Assembly (NCBI GenBank): GCA_022737715.1
Contig: JAIITD010000091.1
Location: 1-6,961 of the forward strand
Reading direction: 5' to 3'
DNA: 6,961 nucleotides
From: Veillonella sp.
GTDB taxonomy: Bacteria > Bacillota > Negativicutes > Veillonellales > Veillonellaceae
Part shown: in pieces, positions 1 through 5,615 of the stretch
Position numbering within the stretch: position 1 is the first letter of the stretch
Layout of the letters: the number at the start of each line of letters is the position of its first letter
Program-made: the position numbers and the translations under genes
The notes under the pieces: generated by a model
Database searches by the model: none
The model's input: only the letters and a program-made list of their open reading frames with translations
What the model was told of the DNA's origin: nothing

Positions 1-21
1 GATGTACATATTGTATCATAT

Positions 22-35
22 ATGTATATATACAT
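22..35. repeat. 14-bp perfect AT-rich palindrome
   Basis: The sequence ATGTATATATACAT is its own reverse complement. It lies about 50 bases upstream of the likely promoter of the PepSY gene, and an 8-bp palindrome (ATGTACAT, 2-9) lies just before it. It could be a regulator site or part of the end of an upstream gene outside the window. In sequence this AT-rich, chance palindromes are common, so a function is only a possibility. Confidence 0.3.
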
Positions 36-81
36 TCAAGTAAAGTTAGTTATGACGTAGATACCTATAGCGGTAGCTGTA

Positions 82-110
82 TTGTATTGTTATAACAATA
101 GAGGTATAAA
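82..110 (+). promoter_or_regulatory. Candidate SigA-type promoter of the PepSY gene
   Basis: TTGTAT (82-87) and TATAAA (105-110) are separated by 17 bases, which fits a -35/-10 pair. Transcription would start near 117, giving a very short leader that begins almost at the ribosome binding site (AAAGGAGG, 119-126). That short leader is the main reason for doubt. The palindrome at 85-100 fills the spacer, as expected for a repressor site. Confidence 0.4.
85..100. promoter_or_regulatory. 16-bp perfect palindrome, operator candidate
   Basis: TATTGTTATAACAATA is a perfect inverted repeat with no central spacer. It lies between the proposed -35 and -10 boxes of the PepSY gene. A second pair of arms, ATACCT (61-66) and AGGTAT (102-107), brackets it. 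The position suggests a dimeric repressor that blocks RNA polymerase. The sequence does not match Fur, PerR, Rex or other boxes well enough to name the regulator. Confidence 0.5.
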
Positions 111-118
111 GTAATAGG

Positions 119-126
119 AAAGGAGG
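119..126 (+). promoter_or_regulatory. Ribosome binding site for the PepSY gene
   Basis: AAAGGAGG lies 7 bases before the ATG at 134. Another ATG at 130 is in a different frame, sits too close to this site and runs into a stop within a few codons (M-Y-V-K-D-L-stop), so 134 is the start. Confidence 0.8.
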
Positions 127-133
127 CATATGT

Positions 134-1459
134 ATGTCAAAGATTTATAAAATCCATAAATGGTTATCTATAATATCTGTAGTATTTTTCTTAATGTTTT
201 GTATTACTGGGCTCATCCTTATGTTTAGGACTGAGTTAAATGCATGGGCTCAAGGAGGAACACACCATACTTCATCATCTATGGCTATGAGTCAACAAGA
301 AATGTCTATTTTTAATTATGCTGATGAAGGAGCCCTATTAGTTAAACAAACCTATCCATCTAAGGATATTTTAAATATTTCTCCTGCTATGGGGGCTGGA
401 CATATTTTACGGTATCGTATTATTGATTCAACTGCTACCGTAGCTCCTCCAGCACGTATGGGAATGGGTGGAGACTATGCATTATATAATCCTAATACGA
501 AAGCACTCATTACTACGCATCATGAAACATCTGCTCATCCTTGGGTGCGCAGTATATTACATACTCTTCATCAACTACATACGCGATTAGATATTGGAAA
601 AACTGGGATTTATATTGTAACAATTTTATCTTTTTTTTGTGCTTTATCGATTATTTCTGGTATTTTCTTATATGGTCCATTTCGTAAAAGTTTTGCAAAA
701 TCTGAAGTATTATCAAATCATATGAAATTAAGTTCATTGCATCGTGAGTTTGCAATGGTTGCTACTGTATGGGGATTTATATTATGCATTACAGGTGTAT
801 GGATAGGTGGATTTTTTATTGCCAATGACAGTTATAATGCAGATGTACTACATACTGCAAAGCAAGAGCTGTCATCGGATCAATCCGAAATTTTACAACC
901 ATCCGAAGCTATTTCTCGCATTATGAAAGCCTATCCAGATCGTCAGCTTATATCTATTGATTATCCATCCAAATTTAATGACCATCACTATGCATTTTAT
1001 TTAGGTGCTGAAAATGATGATGATCCTGCTATGTTTTTGGGCCAGCCCGTCTATGCTAATTTACATACTGATTCTGCTAAGGATATGTATTCCACAAAAA
1101 CAATACCATGGTATTTTACTGGTATGACTACAATGATTAATCTCCATATTCATAATCATAATACAATGGTACTTAAAATATTATGGGCCATCTGGGATAT
1201 AGTTCTTATTATAGGTATTATAACAGGCATTATGATGACTATTAAAAAGAAATTTGTTAAATCTCGTGCTATGGAATCTAAAGCACCCGTTGAGATACAA
1301 CATGTTTGGCGTAAGCCTATCCTTTGTAGTATTTTAGTTTTCCTAGGTTTTATTGTGCCTCTTTGGTCTAATCCAATCACAAATAGTATAGCTGCAATTT
1401 GTTTAACCATTCCACTTATTGTATTTTTAATTTCTCTGACTAGAGGGAATAATTATTAA
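134..1459 (+). CDS. PepSY-associated transmembrane protein, possible heme-containing ferri-siderophore reductase
   Basis: This 441-residue membrane protein belongs to the PepSY_TM (PiuB-like) family. It opens with the typical H-K-W-L element (residues 8-11) leading into the first membrane helix (about 11-31). Further helices lie at about 157-180, 206-229 and 347-369, and a C-terminal pair at about 395-410 and 414-434 extends beyond the usual four-helix core. The large loops at 32-155 and 230-345 are probably extracytoplasmic and contain PepSY-like segments. Histidines cluster at the membrane edges (H143, H146, H149, H203, H338, H340, H342) and could ligate heme. The characterised relative FoxB is a heme-binding inner-membrane protein that reduces ferric siderophores. 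The first loop is also His/Met-rich (H44, H45, M50, M52, M57, later M109 and M111), so metal contact, iron or copper, is possible. The gene stands alone behind its own promoter and palindrome. The family call is firm; the substrate is not shown by the sequence. Confidence 0.82.
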   Translation: MSKIYKIHKWLSIISVVFFLMFCITGLILMFRTELNAWAQGGTHHTSSSMAMSQQEMSIFNYADEGALLVKQTYPSKDILNISPAMGAGHILRYRIIDSTATVAPPARMGMGGDYALYNPNTKALITTHHETSAHPWVRSILHTLHQLHTRLDIGKTGIYIVTILSFFCALSIISGIFLYGPFRKSFAKSEVLSNHMKLSSLHREFAMVATVWGFILCITGVWIGGFFIANDSYNADVLHTAKQELSSDQSEILQPSEAISRIMKAYPDRQLISIDYPSKFNDHHYAFYLGAENDDDPAMFLGQPVYANLHTDSAKDMYSTKTIPWYFTGMTTMINLHIHNHNTMVLKILWAIWDIVLIIGIITGIMMTIKKKFVKSRAMESKAPVEIQHVWRKPILCSILVFLGFIVPLWSNPITNSIAAICLTIPLIVFLISLTRGNNY

Positions 1460-1551
1460 TCTAATATTTTATTAGCTTGCTCCATCAGTATAAGTATGTC
1501 GCAAATATTTGATTACTCTAGACTTAATCAGTATGGTTCATCATTAGTTTA
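1460..1551. other. Intergenic stretch without a clear terminator
   Basis: This spacer after the PepSY gene holds no credible reading frame. A small AT-only hairpin, CTAATA (1461-1466) with TATTAG (1470-1475), follows the stop codon but has no GC core and no U-tract, so it is a poor terminator. The 8-mer ATCAGTAT occurs twice (1484-1491 and 1527-1534), which is compatible with chance. Some readthrough into the nhaA genes is therefore possible. Confidence 0.5.
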
Positions 1552-1581
1552 TTGATTGATTTCGAACTAAAATGATATAAT
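1552..1581 (+). promoter_or_regulatory. Promoter of the nhaA-nhaA-3D operon
   Basis: A consensus -10 box TATAAT (1576-1581) carries the extended TGn motif (TGA at 1573-1575). TTGATT (1552-1557) serves as a -35 box at 18-base spacing. Transcription would start near 1588, leaving a leader of about 65 bases before the preferred start codon at 1654. No equally good promoter is visible in the short gaps before the next two genes, so this one probably drives all three. Confidence 0.6.
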
Positions 1582-1592
1582 AATATATATCA
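1573..1592. promoter_or_regulatory. Inverted repeat over the nhaA -10 box and start site
   Basis: TGATATA (1573-1579) and TATATCA (1586-1592) are perfect 7-base arms with a 6-base spacer. They cover the -10 box and the predicted transcription start, where a repressor would block initiation. The arms are mostly A and T, so chance cannot be excluded. Confidence 0.35.
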
Positions 1593-1595
1593 ACT

Positions 1596-1618
1596 AGGTT
1601 TTTTATGTGTTAAAACCT
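1596..1618 (+). other. Short leader hairpin before the first nhaA
   Basis: AGGTTTT (1596-1602) can pair with AAAACCT (1612-1618) around a 9-base loop. It lies in the predicted leader about 35 bases before the start codon at 1654. It is too small and too AT-rich to be recognised as a riboswitch, and no U-tract follows to make it a terminator. It may stabilise the 5' end of the transcript. Confidence 0.35.
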
Positions 1619-1653
1619 GTATTTATATTATGATTGAGAAAGTGGTAGTTATT

Positions 1654-2808
1654 ATGAAATATATGAAAGCATTTATTCAGTCTGAATCATCAGGCGGTAT
1701 TATGCTCTTACTTGCTGCTATTCTTGGGGTTATAACCGCCAATTCGCCAATAGCTGAACAGTATTTTTCTATGATGCATATTTATTTAGGTCCAATGGAT
1801 GTATTGGAGTGGGTAAATGACGGTCTAATGGCTTTATTTTTCCTATATGTAGGAATTGAAATTAAGACTGAAATGATTTCCGGTGAGCTAAACACCAACT
1901 CAAAGAGATTGTTACCGGTTTTAGCTGCATTTGCCGGAGTGGTAACACCTGCGTTAGTTTACTTTTTAATTGCTGGATCTGTACCAGAATACACGCATGG
2001 GTGGGGGATACCTACTGCTACTGATATTGCCTTTGCTATAGGTGTTATTATGATGCTTGGTAAACGCGTTTCACAAGCGATGAAGGCATTCCTTTCTGCA
2101 TTGGCCGTTATCGATGATTTAATTGCTATCATAGTTATTGCCATATTTTATGGTGGTGGTGTAGATTTTCCTCATTTAATCGTTGCCGCTATTGTGACAG
2201 GTGCATTGTGGTATACGAATAAACAAGGCTATGTGAGACCCGTTTTATATGGTGTACTAGGTGCCGTCCTTTGGTATTTTGTTTTAAAATCTGGTGTTCA
2301 TGCCACTATCGCTGGTGTTGTGTTAGCTATGACTATTCCTGCAACGGGTAAGTTGGATGGCGAAACAGTGTACCCTATGCACGCATGGGCGGATAAACTG
2401 AAAAACTGGGTTAATTTTTTAATTATTCCTTTATTTAGTTTCTTAAATGCCGGTGTATCCTTCTCAGATGTTTCTGTAGATCATTTGTTCCACCCGGTCG
2501 TTTTAGGTGTTTCATTAGGCCTTATCTTGGGGAAACAGCTTGGTATTTTCTCTGCTGTTTACGTATTAGTACAATCCAAGATAATTAAGATGCCGACGAA
2601 TACAACCTGGCCTGAGGTGTATGGTACTGCTATCGTTTGTGGTATCGGTTTTACCATGAGTTTGTTTGTGGCCACTTTGGCATTCCCGCCTGGTGTAACT
2701 CAAGAAATGTCTAAAATTGGTATTTTTATTGGATCTATTATATCTGGTTTATTAGGTGCTACCGTTTTATCAGTAGCATATAAAATTAGAACGGCTAGAA
2801 ATAAGTAG
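1654..2808 (+). CDS. nhaA: Na+/H+ antiporter NhaA, first copy
   Basis: This inner-membrane antiporter exchanges Na+ (or Li+) for protons and supports pH and sodium homeostasis. I start it at 1654 (384 residues). From there it begins M-K-Y-M-K-A-F and lines up end to end with E. coli NhaA (388 residues), with an imperfect ribosome site AAAGTGG (1639-1645) 8 bases upstream. An in-frame ATG at 1630 would add eight residues but lacks a visible site. Conserved features, numbered from 1654, are T123-D124 in T-A-T-D-I-A-F, the ion-binding pair D154-D155 in V-I-D-D-L, H216 in S-G-V-H-A-T, K294 in L-G-K-Q-L-G, and C-G-I-G-F-T-M-S near 329. These match E. coli T132, D133, D163, D164, H225 and K300. At pH-sensor positions it departs from E. 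coli: R81 is T72, E252 is A246, H253 is D247 and H256 is K250; E78 and E82 are kept (E69, E73). It is intact and heads a probable operon with a second nhaA. Confidence 0.93.
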   Translation: MKYMKAFIQSESSGGIMLLLAAILGVITANSPIAEQYFSMMHIYLGPMDVLEWVNDGLMALFFLYVGIEIKTEMISGELNTNSKRLLPVLAAFAGVVTPALVYFLIAGSVPEYTHGWGIPTATDIAFAIGVIMMLGKRVSQAMKAFLSALAVIDDLIAIIVIAIFYGGGVDFPHLIVAAIVTGALWYTNKQGYVRPVLYGVLGAVLWYFVLKSGVHATIAGVVLAMTIPATGKLDGETVYPMHAWADKLKNWVNFLIIPLFSFLNAGVSFSDVSVDHLFHPVVLGVSLGLILGKQLGIFSAVYVLVQSKIIKMPTNTTWPEVYGTAIVCGIGFTMSLFVATLAFPPGVTQEMSKIGIFIGSIISGLLGATVLSVAYKIRTARNK

Positions 2809-2823
2809 TGAGTTAAGAATATT

Positions 2824-2831
2824 AGGAAGGA
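2824..2831 (+). promoter_or_regulatory. Ribosome binding site of the second nhaA
   Basis: AGGAAGGA lies 5 bases before the ATG at 2837, inside the 28-base gap between the two nhaA genes. It is clearly stronger than the site of the first copy, so the second copy may be translated more efficiently from the shared transcript. Confidence 0.7.
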
Positions 2832-2836
2832 ATCAT

Positions 2837-4009
2837 ATGGAACGGATATTTGTATTTTTACGTTCTCCTGGTGCTGCAACTACTGTATTACTAGGAGCTA
2901 CAATTATTGCTTTAATCGTTGCGAATTCTCCATTGGCGACACAATACATGTCATTAGTCAATTTACCATTGGGTCCATTAACTGCCATGGAATGGGTTAA
3001 TGATGCCTTAATGGCTATCTTCTTTCTTTTTGTAGGCTTAGAAGTAAAACGTGAATTGGTAAGCGGTGAATTAAACACAAATGCCAAGCGCATCATGCCA
3101 GGTATTGCTGCTTTATTTGGGGTTATTGTACCTGCTATTATTTTCTACCTTATAGCAGGATCCAATGATGTATATGTACATGGCTGGGCAATTCCGACTG
3201 CTACGGATATTGCGTTTGCCATTGGCGTTATTACTGCATTAGGTTCTCGCGTACCTAATTCTATGAAAGTGTTCTTGACAGCTTTGGCTGTTATTGATGA
3301 CTTAATTGCGATTATCGTCATTGCCATATTCTATGCAGCAAGTATTAATCTATTTTATTTAGTGGCATCCGTTATTGTGACGGGGTTATTGATTTATTGT
3401 AATCGAACCGGATATGTACGGTCCTTATCATACATTATTCTCGGTGTTATTTTATGGTACTGTATTTTACGGTCTGGTTTACATGCTACGATGGCAGGTG
3501 TAATTCTTGCGATGACAATACCAGAACGCGGTAAAATCGGTAAAAAATATGTGAGACCGATGCAACACTGGGAACATTATTTATCCAACTGGGTAAGTTT
3601 TGTTATTGTTCCTATTTTCGCATTCTTTAACGCTGGTGTTAACCTTGATGGATTTGGCATGGCTGATTTAAGTCATCCAGTTGTACTAGGCGTTGCATTA
3701 GGCCTAATTTTAGGTAAACAAATTGGTATTTTTGGTGCTATGTTTGGGATGATTAAATTAGGTATTGTTCCTATGCCTGCAGAAGCCAATTGGAAGTTTA
3801 TATATGGCACTTCCATTGTGTGTGGTATTGGTTTTACTATGAGTATATTCGTGTCTGTTTTGGCCTATAATCCAGGTCATGCGCAAGAGATGGCTAAAGG
3901 GGGCGTATTGATAGGTTCCATCATTTCTGCTATCATTGGTTATGGTTACTTACGAATTGTAGGTGCTAAACGAAAAGAATGTCATATTGGGGTATATCAT
4001 AATTGCTAA
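2837..4009 (+). CDS. nhaA: Na+/H+ antiporter NhaA, second copy
   Basis: This is a second full-length NhaA of 390 residues. It follows the first after 28 bases and shares, by eye, well over half its residues in the core helices. The transport elements are intact: T123-D124, D154-D155, H216, K294 and C-G-I-G-F-T-M-S around 329-336, corresponding to E. coli T132, D133, D163, D164, H225, K300 and the G338 region. Unlike the first copy it keeps most of the E. coli pH-sensor cluster: E69, R72 and E73 (E78, R81, E82) plus E246 and H247 (E252, H253). S250 replaces H256. The C-terminus carries a basic tail with two cysteines (about 375-390) that is not part of the usual core. The pair looks like an old duplication followed by divergence, not a recent repeat, because the DNA differs throughout. 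It probably acts as an independent antiporter; NhaA proteins form homodimers, so a mixed dimer is conceivable. Confidence 0.93.
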   Translation: MERIFVFLRSPGAATTVLLGATIIALIVANSPLATQYMSLVNLPLGPLTAMEWVNDALMAIFFLFVGLEVKRELVSGELNTNAKRIMPGIAALFGVIVPAIIFYLIAGSNDVYVHGWAIPTATDIAFAIGVITALGSRVPNSMKVFLTALAVIDDLIAIIVIAIFYAASINLFYLVASVIVTGLLIYCNRTGYVRSLSYIILGVILWYCILRSGLHATMAGVILAMTIPERGKIGKKYVRPMQHWEHYLSNWVSFVIVPIFAFFNAGVNLDGFGMADLSHPVVLGVALGLILGKQIGIFGAMFGMIKLGIVPMPAEANWKFIYGTSIVCGIGFTMSIFVSVLAYNPGHAQEMAKGGVLIGSIISAIIGYGYLRIVGAKRKECHIGVYHNC

Positions 4010-4019
4010 GTTAAGCAAT
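4002..4019 (+). other. Small hairpin across the nhaA stop codon
   Basis: ATTGCT (4002-4007) can pair with AGCAAT (4014-4019) around a 6-base loop that includes most of the TAA stop at 4007-4009. No U-tract follows and a ribosome site comes directly after, so it does not look like a terminator. It might modulate downstream translation or RNA decay, or be fortuitous. Confidence 0.25.
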
Positions 4020-4026
4020 AAAGGGG
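4020..4026 (+). promoter_or_regulatory. Ribosome binding site that sets the start of the 3D-domain gene
   Basis: AAAGGGG lies 7 bases before the ATG at 4034 but only 1 base before the in-frame ATG at 4028. The spacing favours 4034, which removes two residues and gives a clean signal peptide start (M-I-K-R). Confidence 0.65.
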
Positions 4027-4033
4027 AATGTAC

Positions 4034-4639
4034 ATGATTAAGAGAATTTTAATACTATGTACTGTGCTATGTATGACTAATATGATGGCCTTCGCACAAG
4101 CGAAGTCAGTTGATAAGGGACAACGAGGTCATCATGTACAGAAAATTCAAACCATGTTAGTGCATCAAGGATATCTTAAGGATTCAGCAGATGGTATTTT
4201 TGGGCATAACACTGAATTAGCAGTACGCAAATTCCAAAAAGCCAAGGGCCTAACTGTAGATGGTCGTGTAGGAACGGCTACGATGAGCGCTTTAGAAAAA
4301 GAAGAAACTCGTTTTGGCGATTCTGCCATATCGCGTAGTCATAATGGGGTTCCTAATAAGTATGTACGCGTTATGACGATGCATGCTAGTGCATATAGTG
4401 CTCAGGATCCTGGAAATAGCAATTATACGGCTACTGGCAGTCGCTTGAAAAAAGGGATTGCTTCGGTGGATCCACGGATTATTCCACTAGGTACTAAAAT
4501 GTTTATCGAAGGTTATGGCTATGCTGTAGCTGATGATGTTGGCGGGGCTATTAAAGGTAGTCGTATTGACTTAGCCTTTAATTCTCGAGCAGAAGCTTTA
4601 CGATTTGGTCGTCAAACTGTAAAAGTATATATCTTATAA
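4034..4639 (+). CDS. Secreted peptidoglycan-binding and 3D-domain protein, probable cell-wall hydrolase
   Basis: The 201-residue product starts with a signal peptide (M-I-K-R, then a hydrophobic core, with cleavage likely after A-F-A-Q-A near residue 23). A peptidoglycan-binding type 1 domain follows (about 27-88), with the typical G-x-x-G-x-x-V-x-x-I-Q start, D-G-I-F-G and F-Q-K-A-K-G-L-x-V-D-G elements. After a short linker comes a C-terminal 3D domain (about 115-201). It shows T-A-T-G (132-135), S-V-D-P-R-I-I-P-L-G-T (D146), A-D-D (D167, D168) and R-I-D-L-A-F (D179), the aspartates for which the domain is named. Related domains (MltA fold, B. subtilis YuiC/Sps) act as lytic transglycosylases on glycan strands. 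The protein should therefore act outside the cytoplasmic membrane on peptidoglycan. It lies 24 bases after nhaA and before a terminator, so it is probably co-transcribed with the antiporters. Domain calls are firm; catalytic activity is inferred. Confidence 0.88.
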   Translation: MIKRILILCTVLCMTNMMAFAQAKSVDKGQRGHHVQKIQTMLVHQGYLKDSADGIFGHNTELAVRKFQKAKGLTVDGRVGTATMSALEKEETRFGDSAISRSHNGVPNKYVRVMTMHASAYSAQDPGNSNYTATGSRLKKGIASVDPRIIPLGTKMFIEGYGYAVADDVGGAIKGSRIDLAFNSRAEALRFGRQTVKVYIL

Positions 4640-4658
4640 CTTTATATTTAAACTGTTG

Positions 4659-4687
4659 AAAGCTCTAGTCTATGACTAGAGCTTTTT
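4659..4687 (+). terminator. Rho-independent terminator of the nhaA operon
   Basis: AAAGCTCTAGTC (4659-4670) pairs perfectly with GACTAGAGCTTT (4674-4685) around a 3-base loop, giving a 12-bp stem, and the T-run at 4683-4687 follows. It lies 19 bases after the stop codon of the 3D-domain gene and separates it from purR. Confidence 0.9.
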
Positions 4688-4727
4688 CCGAATTATATAT
4701 ATTTTCTCAATGCGAATATTCGGAAAT
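4684..4727. promoter_or_regulatory. Inverted pair of PurBox-like sites, PurR operator candidate
   Basis: The B. subtilis PurBox consensus, from memory, is AWWWCCGAACWWT. TTTTCCGAATTAT (4684-4696) matches at 11 of 13 positions. On the other strand, ATTTCCGAATATT (4727-4715) matches at 12 of 13, with only C replaced by T. The two face each other as in B. subtilis purine operators. The gap between the core CGAA (4689-4692) and TTCG (4719-4722) is 26 bases, against the usual 16-17, about one extra helical turn. The second box is part of a perfect palindrome CGAATATTCG (4713-4722) that covers the purR -35 region. This predicts PurR autoregulation of purR-glmU. Confidence 0.6.
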
Positions 4728-4739
4728 TCATGGTATAAT
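4711..4739 (+). promoter_or_regulatory. Promoter of purR-glmU
   Basis: The -10 box TATAAT (4734-4739) has an extended TGG (4731-4733). The hexamer at the -35 position with 17-base spacing is TGCGAA (4711-4716), a poor match, which the extended -10 could compensate. Transcription would start near 4746, leaving about 36 bases before the purR start. The promoter overlaps the proximal PurBox-like site. Confidence 0.65.
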
Positions 4740-4770
4740 ATATGTATCAATATAAATCGAGTATTCAGCA

Positions 4771-4778
4771 AAGGAAGG
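4771..4778 (+). promoter_or_regulatory. Ribosome binding site that sets the purR start
   Basis: AAGGAAGG sits directly before the ATG at 4782; its AAGGA part is 6 bases from the start. The open frame extends upstream to an ATG at 4710, but that start would lie upstream of the promoter's -10 box and of the predicted transcript, so it is rejected. Confidence 0.75.
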
Positions 4779-4781
4779 CTT

Positions 4782-5606
4782 ATGAATAAAGTTCGACGTG
4801 TTGAAAGAATGGTGGCAATGACTAAATTATTGGTCGATTCGCCACAAAAACTTATATCTCTTAATTATTTTTGTGACTTTTTCGGAATGGCGAAATCTAC
4901 AGTAAGTGAAGATTTGACATGTGTTCGTCAATCGATGGAACATTTTCAGTTGGGTACTCTGGAAACCGTAGCAGGTGTAGCTGGCGGTGTTCGATTCATC
5001 CCTCATCGAAAGGGTGAGCAGGCCAATGAAATTCTACGTGATGTGCAAAAACGTTTGCGCGAACCAGACCGTATCATTCCAGGCGGATTCATTTACATGT
5101 CGGATATTTTGTATGATTGGCATGTGATGACTCGGTTGGGCGAAATTATTATGACTCGCTTTGTGGACCGTAATCCAGATTATATTTTGACAGTAGAAAC
5201 AAAGGGGATTCCCTTAGCTGTTATGGTAGCTAGAGCTTTCAATAAACCTCTTGTCATCGCCCGTCGTGATAGTAAGGTTACTGAAGGGTCCGCTATTAGT
5301 ATTAATTATGTAACGGGTTCATCTGGCCGAATTCAAACGATGACATTAACTAAACGCGCTATACCACAAAATGCGAAGGTGCTCATTATTGATGATTTCA
5401 TGAAGGCTGGAGGTACGGCTAAAGGGCTTACAGAGCTTGTACATGAGATGAATGGCAAAGTGGTGGGGACAGGTGTCCTTGTGGCTACTGCTGAACCAAG
5501 TCCGAAGTTAATCAATGATTATGAGTCGCTATTTACGTTCCATGGCATTGATGAAAGTACAAATGAAATTCACATCGAACCTGTATTTGATACAATTGAT
5601 AGATAG
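4782..5606 (+). CDS. purR: PurR-type purine repressor
   Basis: This 274-residue protein (B. subtilis PurR has 285) represses purine synthesis genes and senses PRPP, which lowers DNA binding when purines are scarce. The N-terminal winged-helix domain spans about 1-72, beginning V-R-R-V-E-R-M-V, with a recognition-helix segment A-K-S-T-V-S-E-D-L (37-45) and a basic wing G-V-A-G-G-V-R-F-I-P. The C-terminal part (about 75-270) is a phosphoribosyltransferase fold without expected catalysis. It includes K-G-I-P-L-A (141-146), the long loop K-V-T-E-G-S...S-I-N-Y (165-176) and the PRPP loop V-L-I-I-D-D-F-M-K-A-G-G-T (200-212) with D204 and D205. The start at 4782 is chosen from its ribosome site, the promoter position and alignment to B. 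subtilis PurR. It is followed after 9 bases by glmU, an arrangement related to the purR-yabJ-spoVG-glmU order of Bacillus but without the two middle genes. PurBox-like sites upstream suggest autorepression. Confidence 0.93.
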   Translation: MNKVRRVERMVAMTKLLVDSPQKLISLNYFCDFFGMAKSTVSEDLTCVRQSMEHFQLGTLETVAGVAGGVRFIPHRKGEQANEILRDVQKRLREPDRIIPGGFIYMSDILYDWHVMTRLGEIIMTRFVDRNPDYILTVETKGIPLAVMVARAFNKPLVIARRDSKVTEGSAISINYVTGSSGRIQTMTLTKRAIPQNAKVLIIDDFMKAGGTAKGLTELVHEMNGKVVGTGVLVATAEPSPKLINDYESLFTFHGIDESTNEIHIEPVFDTIDR

Positions 5607-5609
5607 GAG
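5604..5609 (+). promoter_or_regulatory. Ribosome binding site of glmU overlapping the purR stop
   Basis: TAGGAG includes the purR stop codon TAG (5604-5606) and lies 6 bases before the glmU ATG at 5616. Ribosomes ending purR therefore terminate on the glmU initiation site, which favours translational coupling and a shared transcript. Confidence 0.7.
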
Positions 5610-5615
5610 TTTACT

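Noticed and set aside
1156..1410. Minus-strand open frame of 84 codons inside the PepSY gene
   Set aside because: It lies wholly within a clear coding gene on the other strand, has no ribosome site and shows no recognisable domain.
1484..1534. Direct repeat ATCAGTAT (1484-1491 and 1527-1534)
   Set aside because: Eight bases repeated twice in AT-rich intergenic DNA is readily explained by chance; no mobile element lies between them.
1588..1653. Na+ or Li+ riboswitch upstream of nhaA
   Set aside because: The leader is only about 65 bases, offers one weak AT-rich hairpin and shows no motif that I can match to a known cation riboswitch; kept only as a hairpin to check.
2833..3096. Minus-strand open frame overlapping the start of the second nhaA
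   Set aside because: It is antisense to conserved NhaA codons; similar shadows at 1959-2144 and 3145-3327 occur at the same conserved segment of both copies.
1654..4009. Recent duplication or assembly artefact producing two nhaA genes
   Set aside because: The copies differ in DNA and protein over their full lengths and have different ribosome sites and C-termini, so they are real diverged paralogs.
4034..4105. Lipoprotein signal on the 3D-domain protein
   Set aside because: Cysteines occur in the hydrophobic segment, but the preceding residues (L-I-L-C, T-V-L-C) do not form a lipobox; an A-x-A type signal peptidase I site is visible instead.
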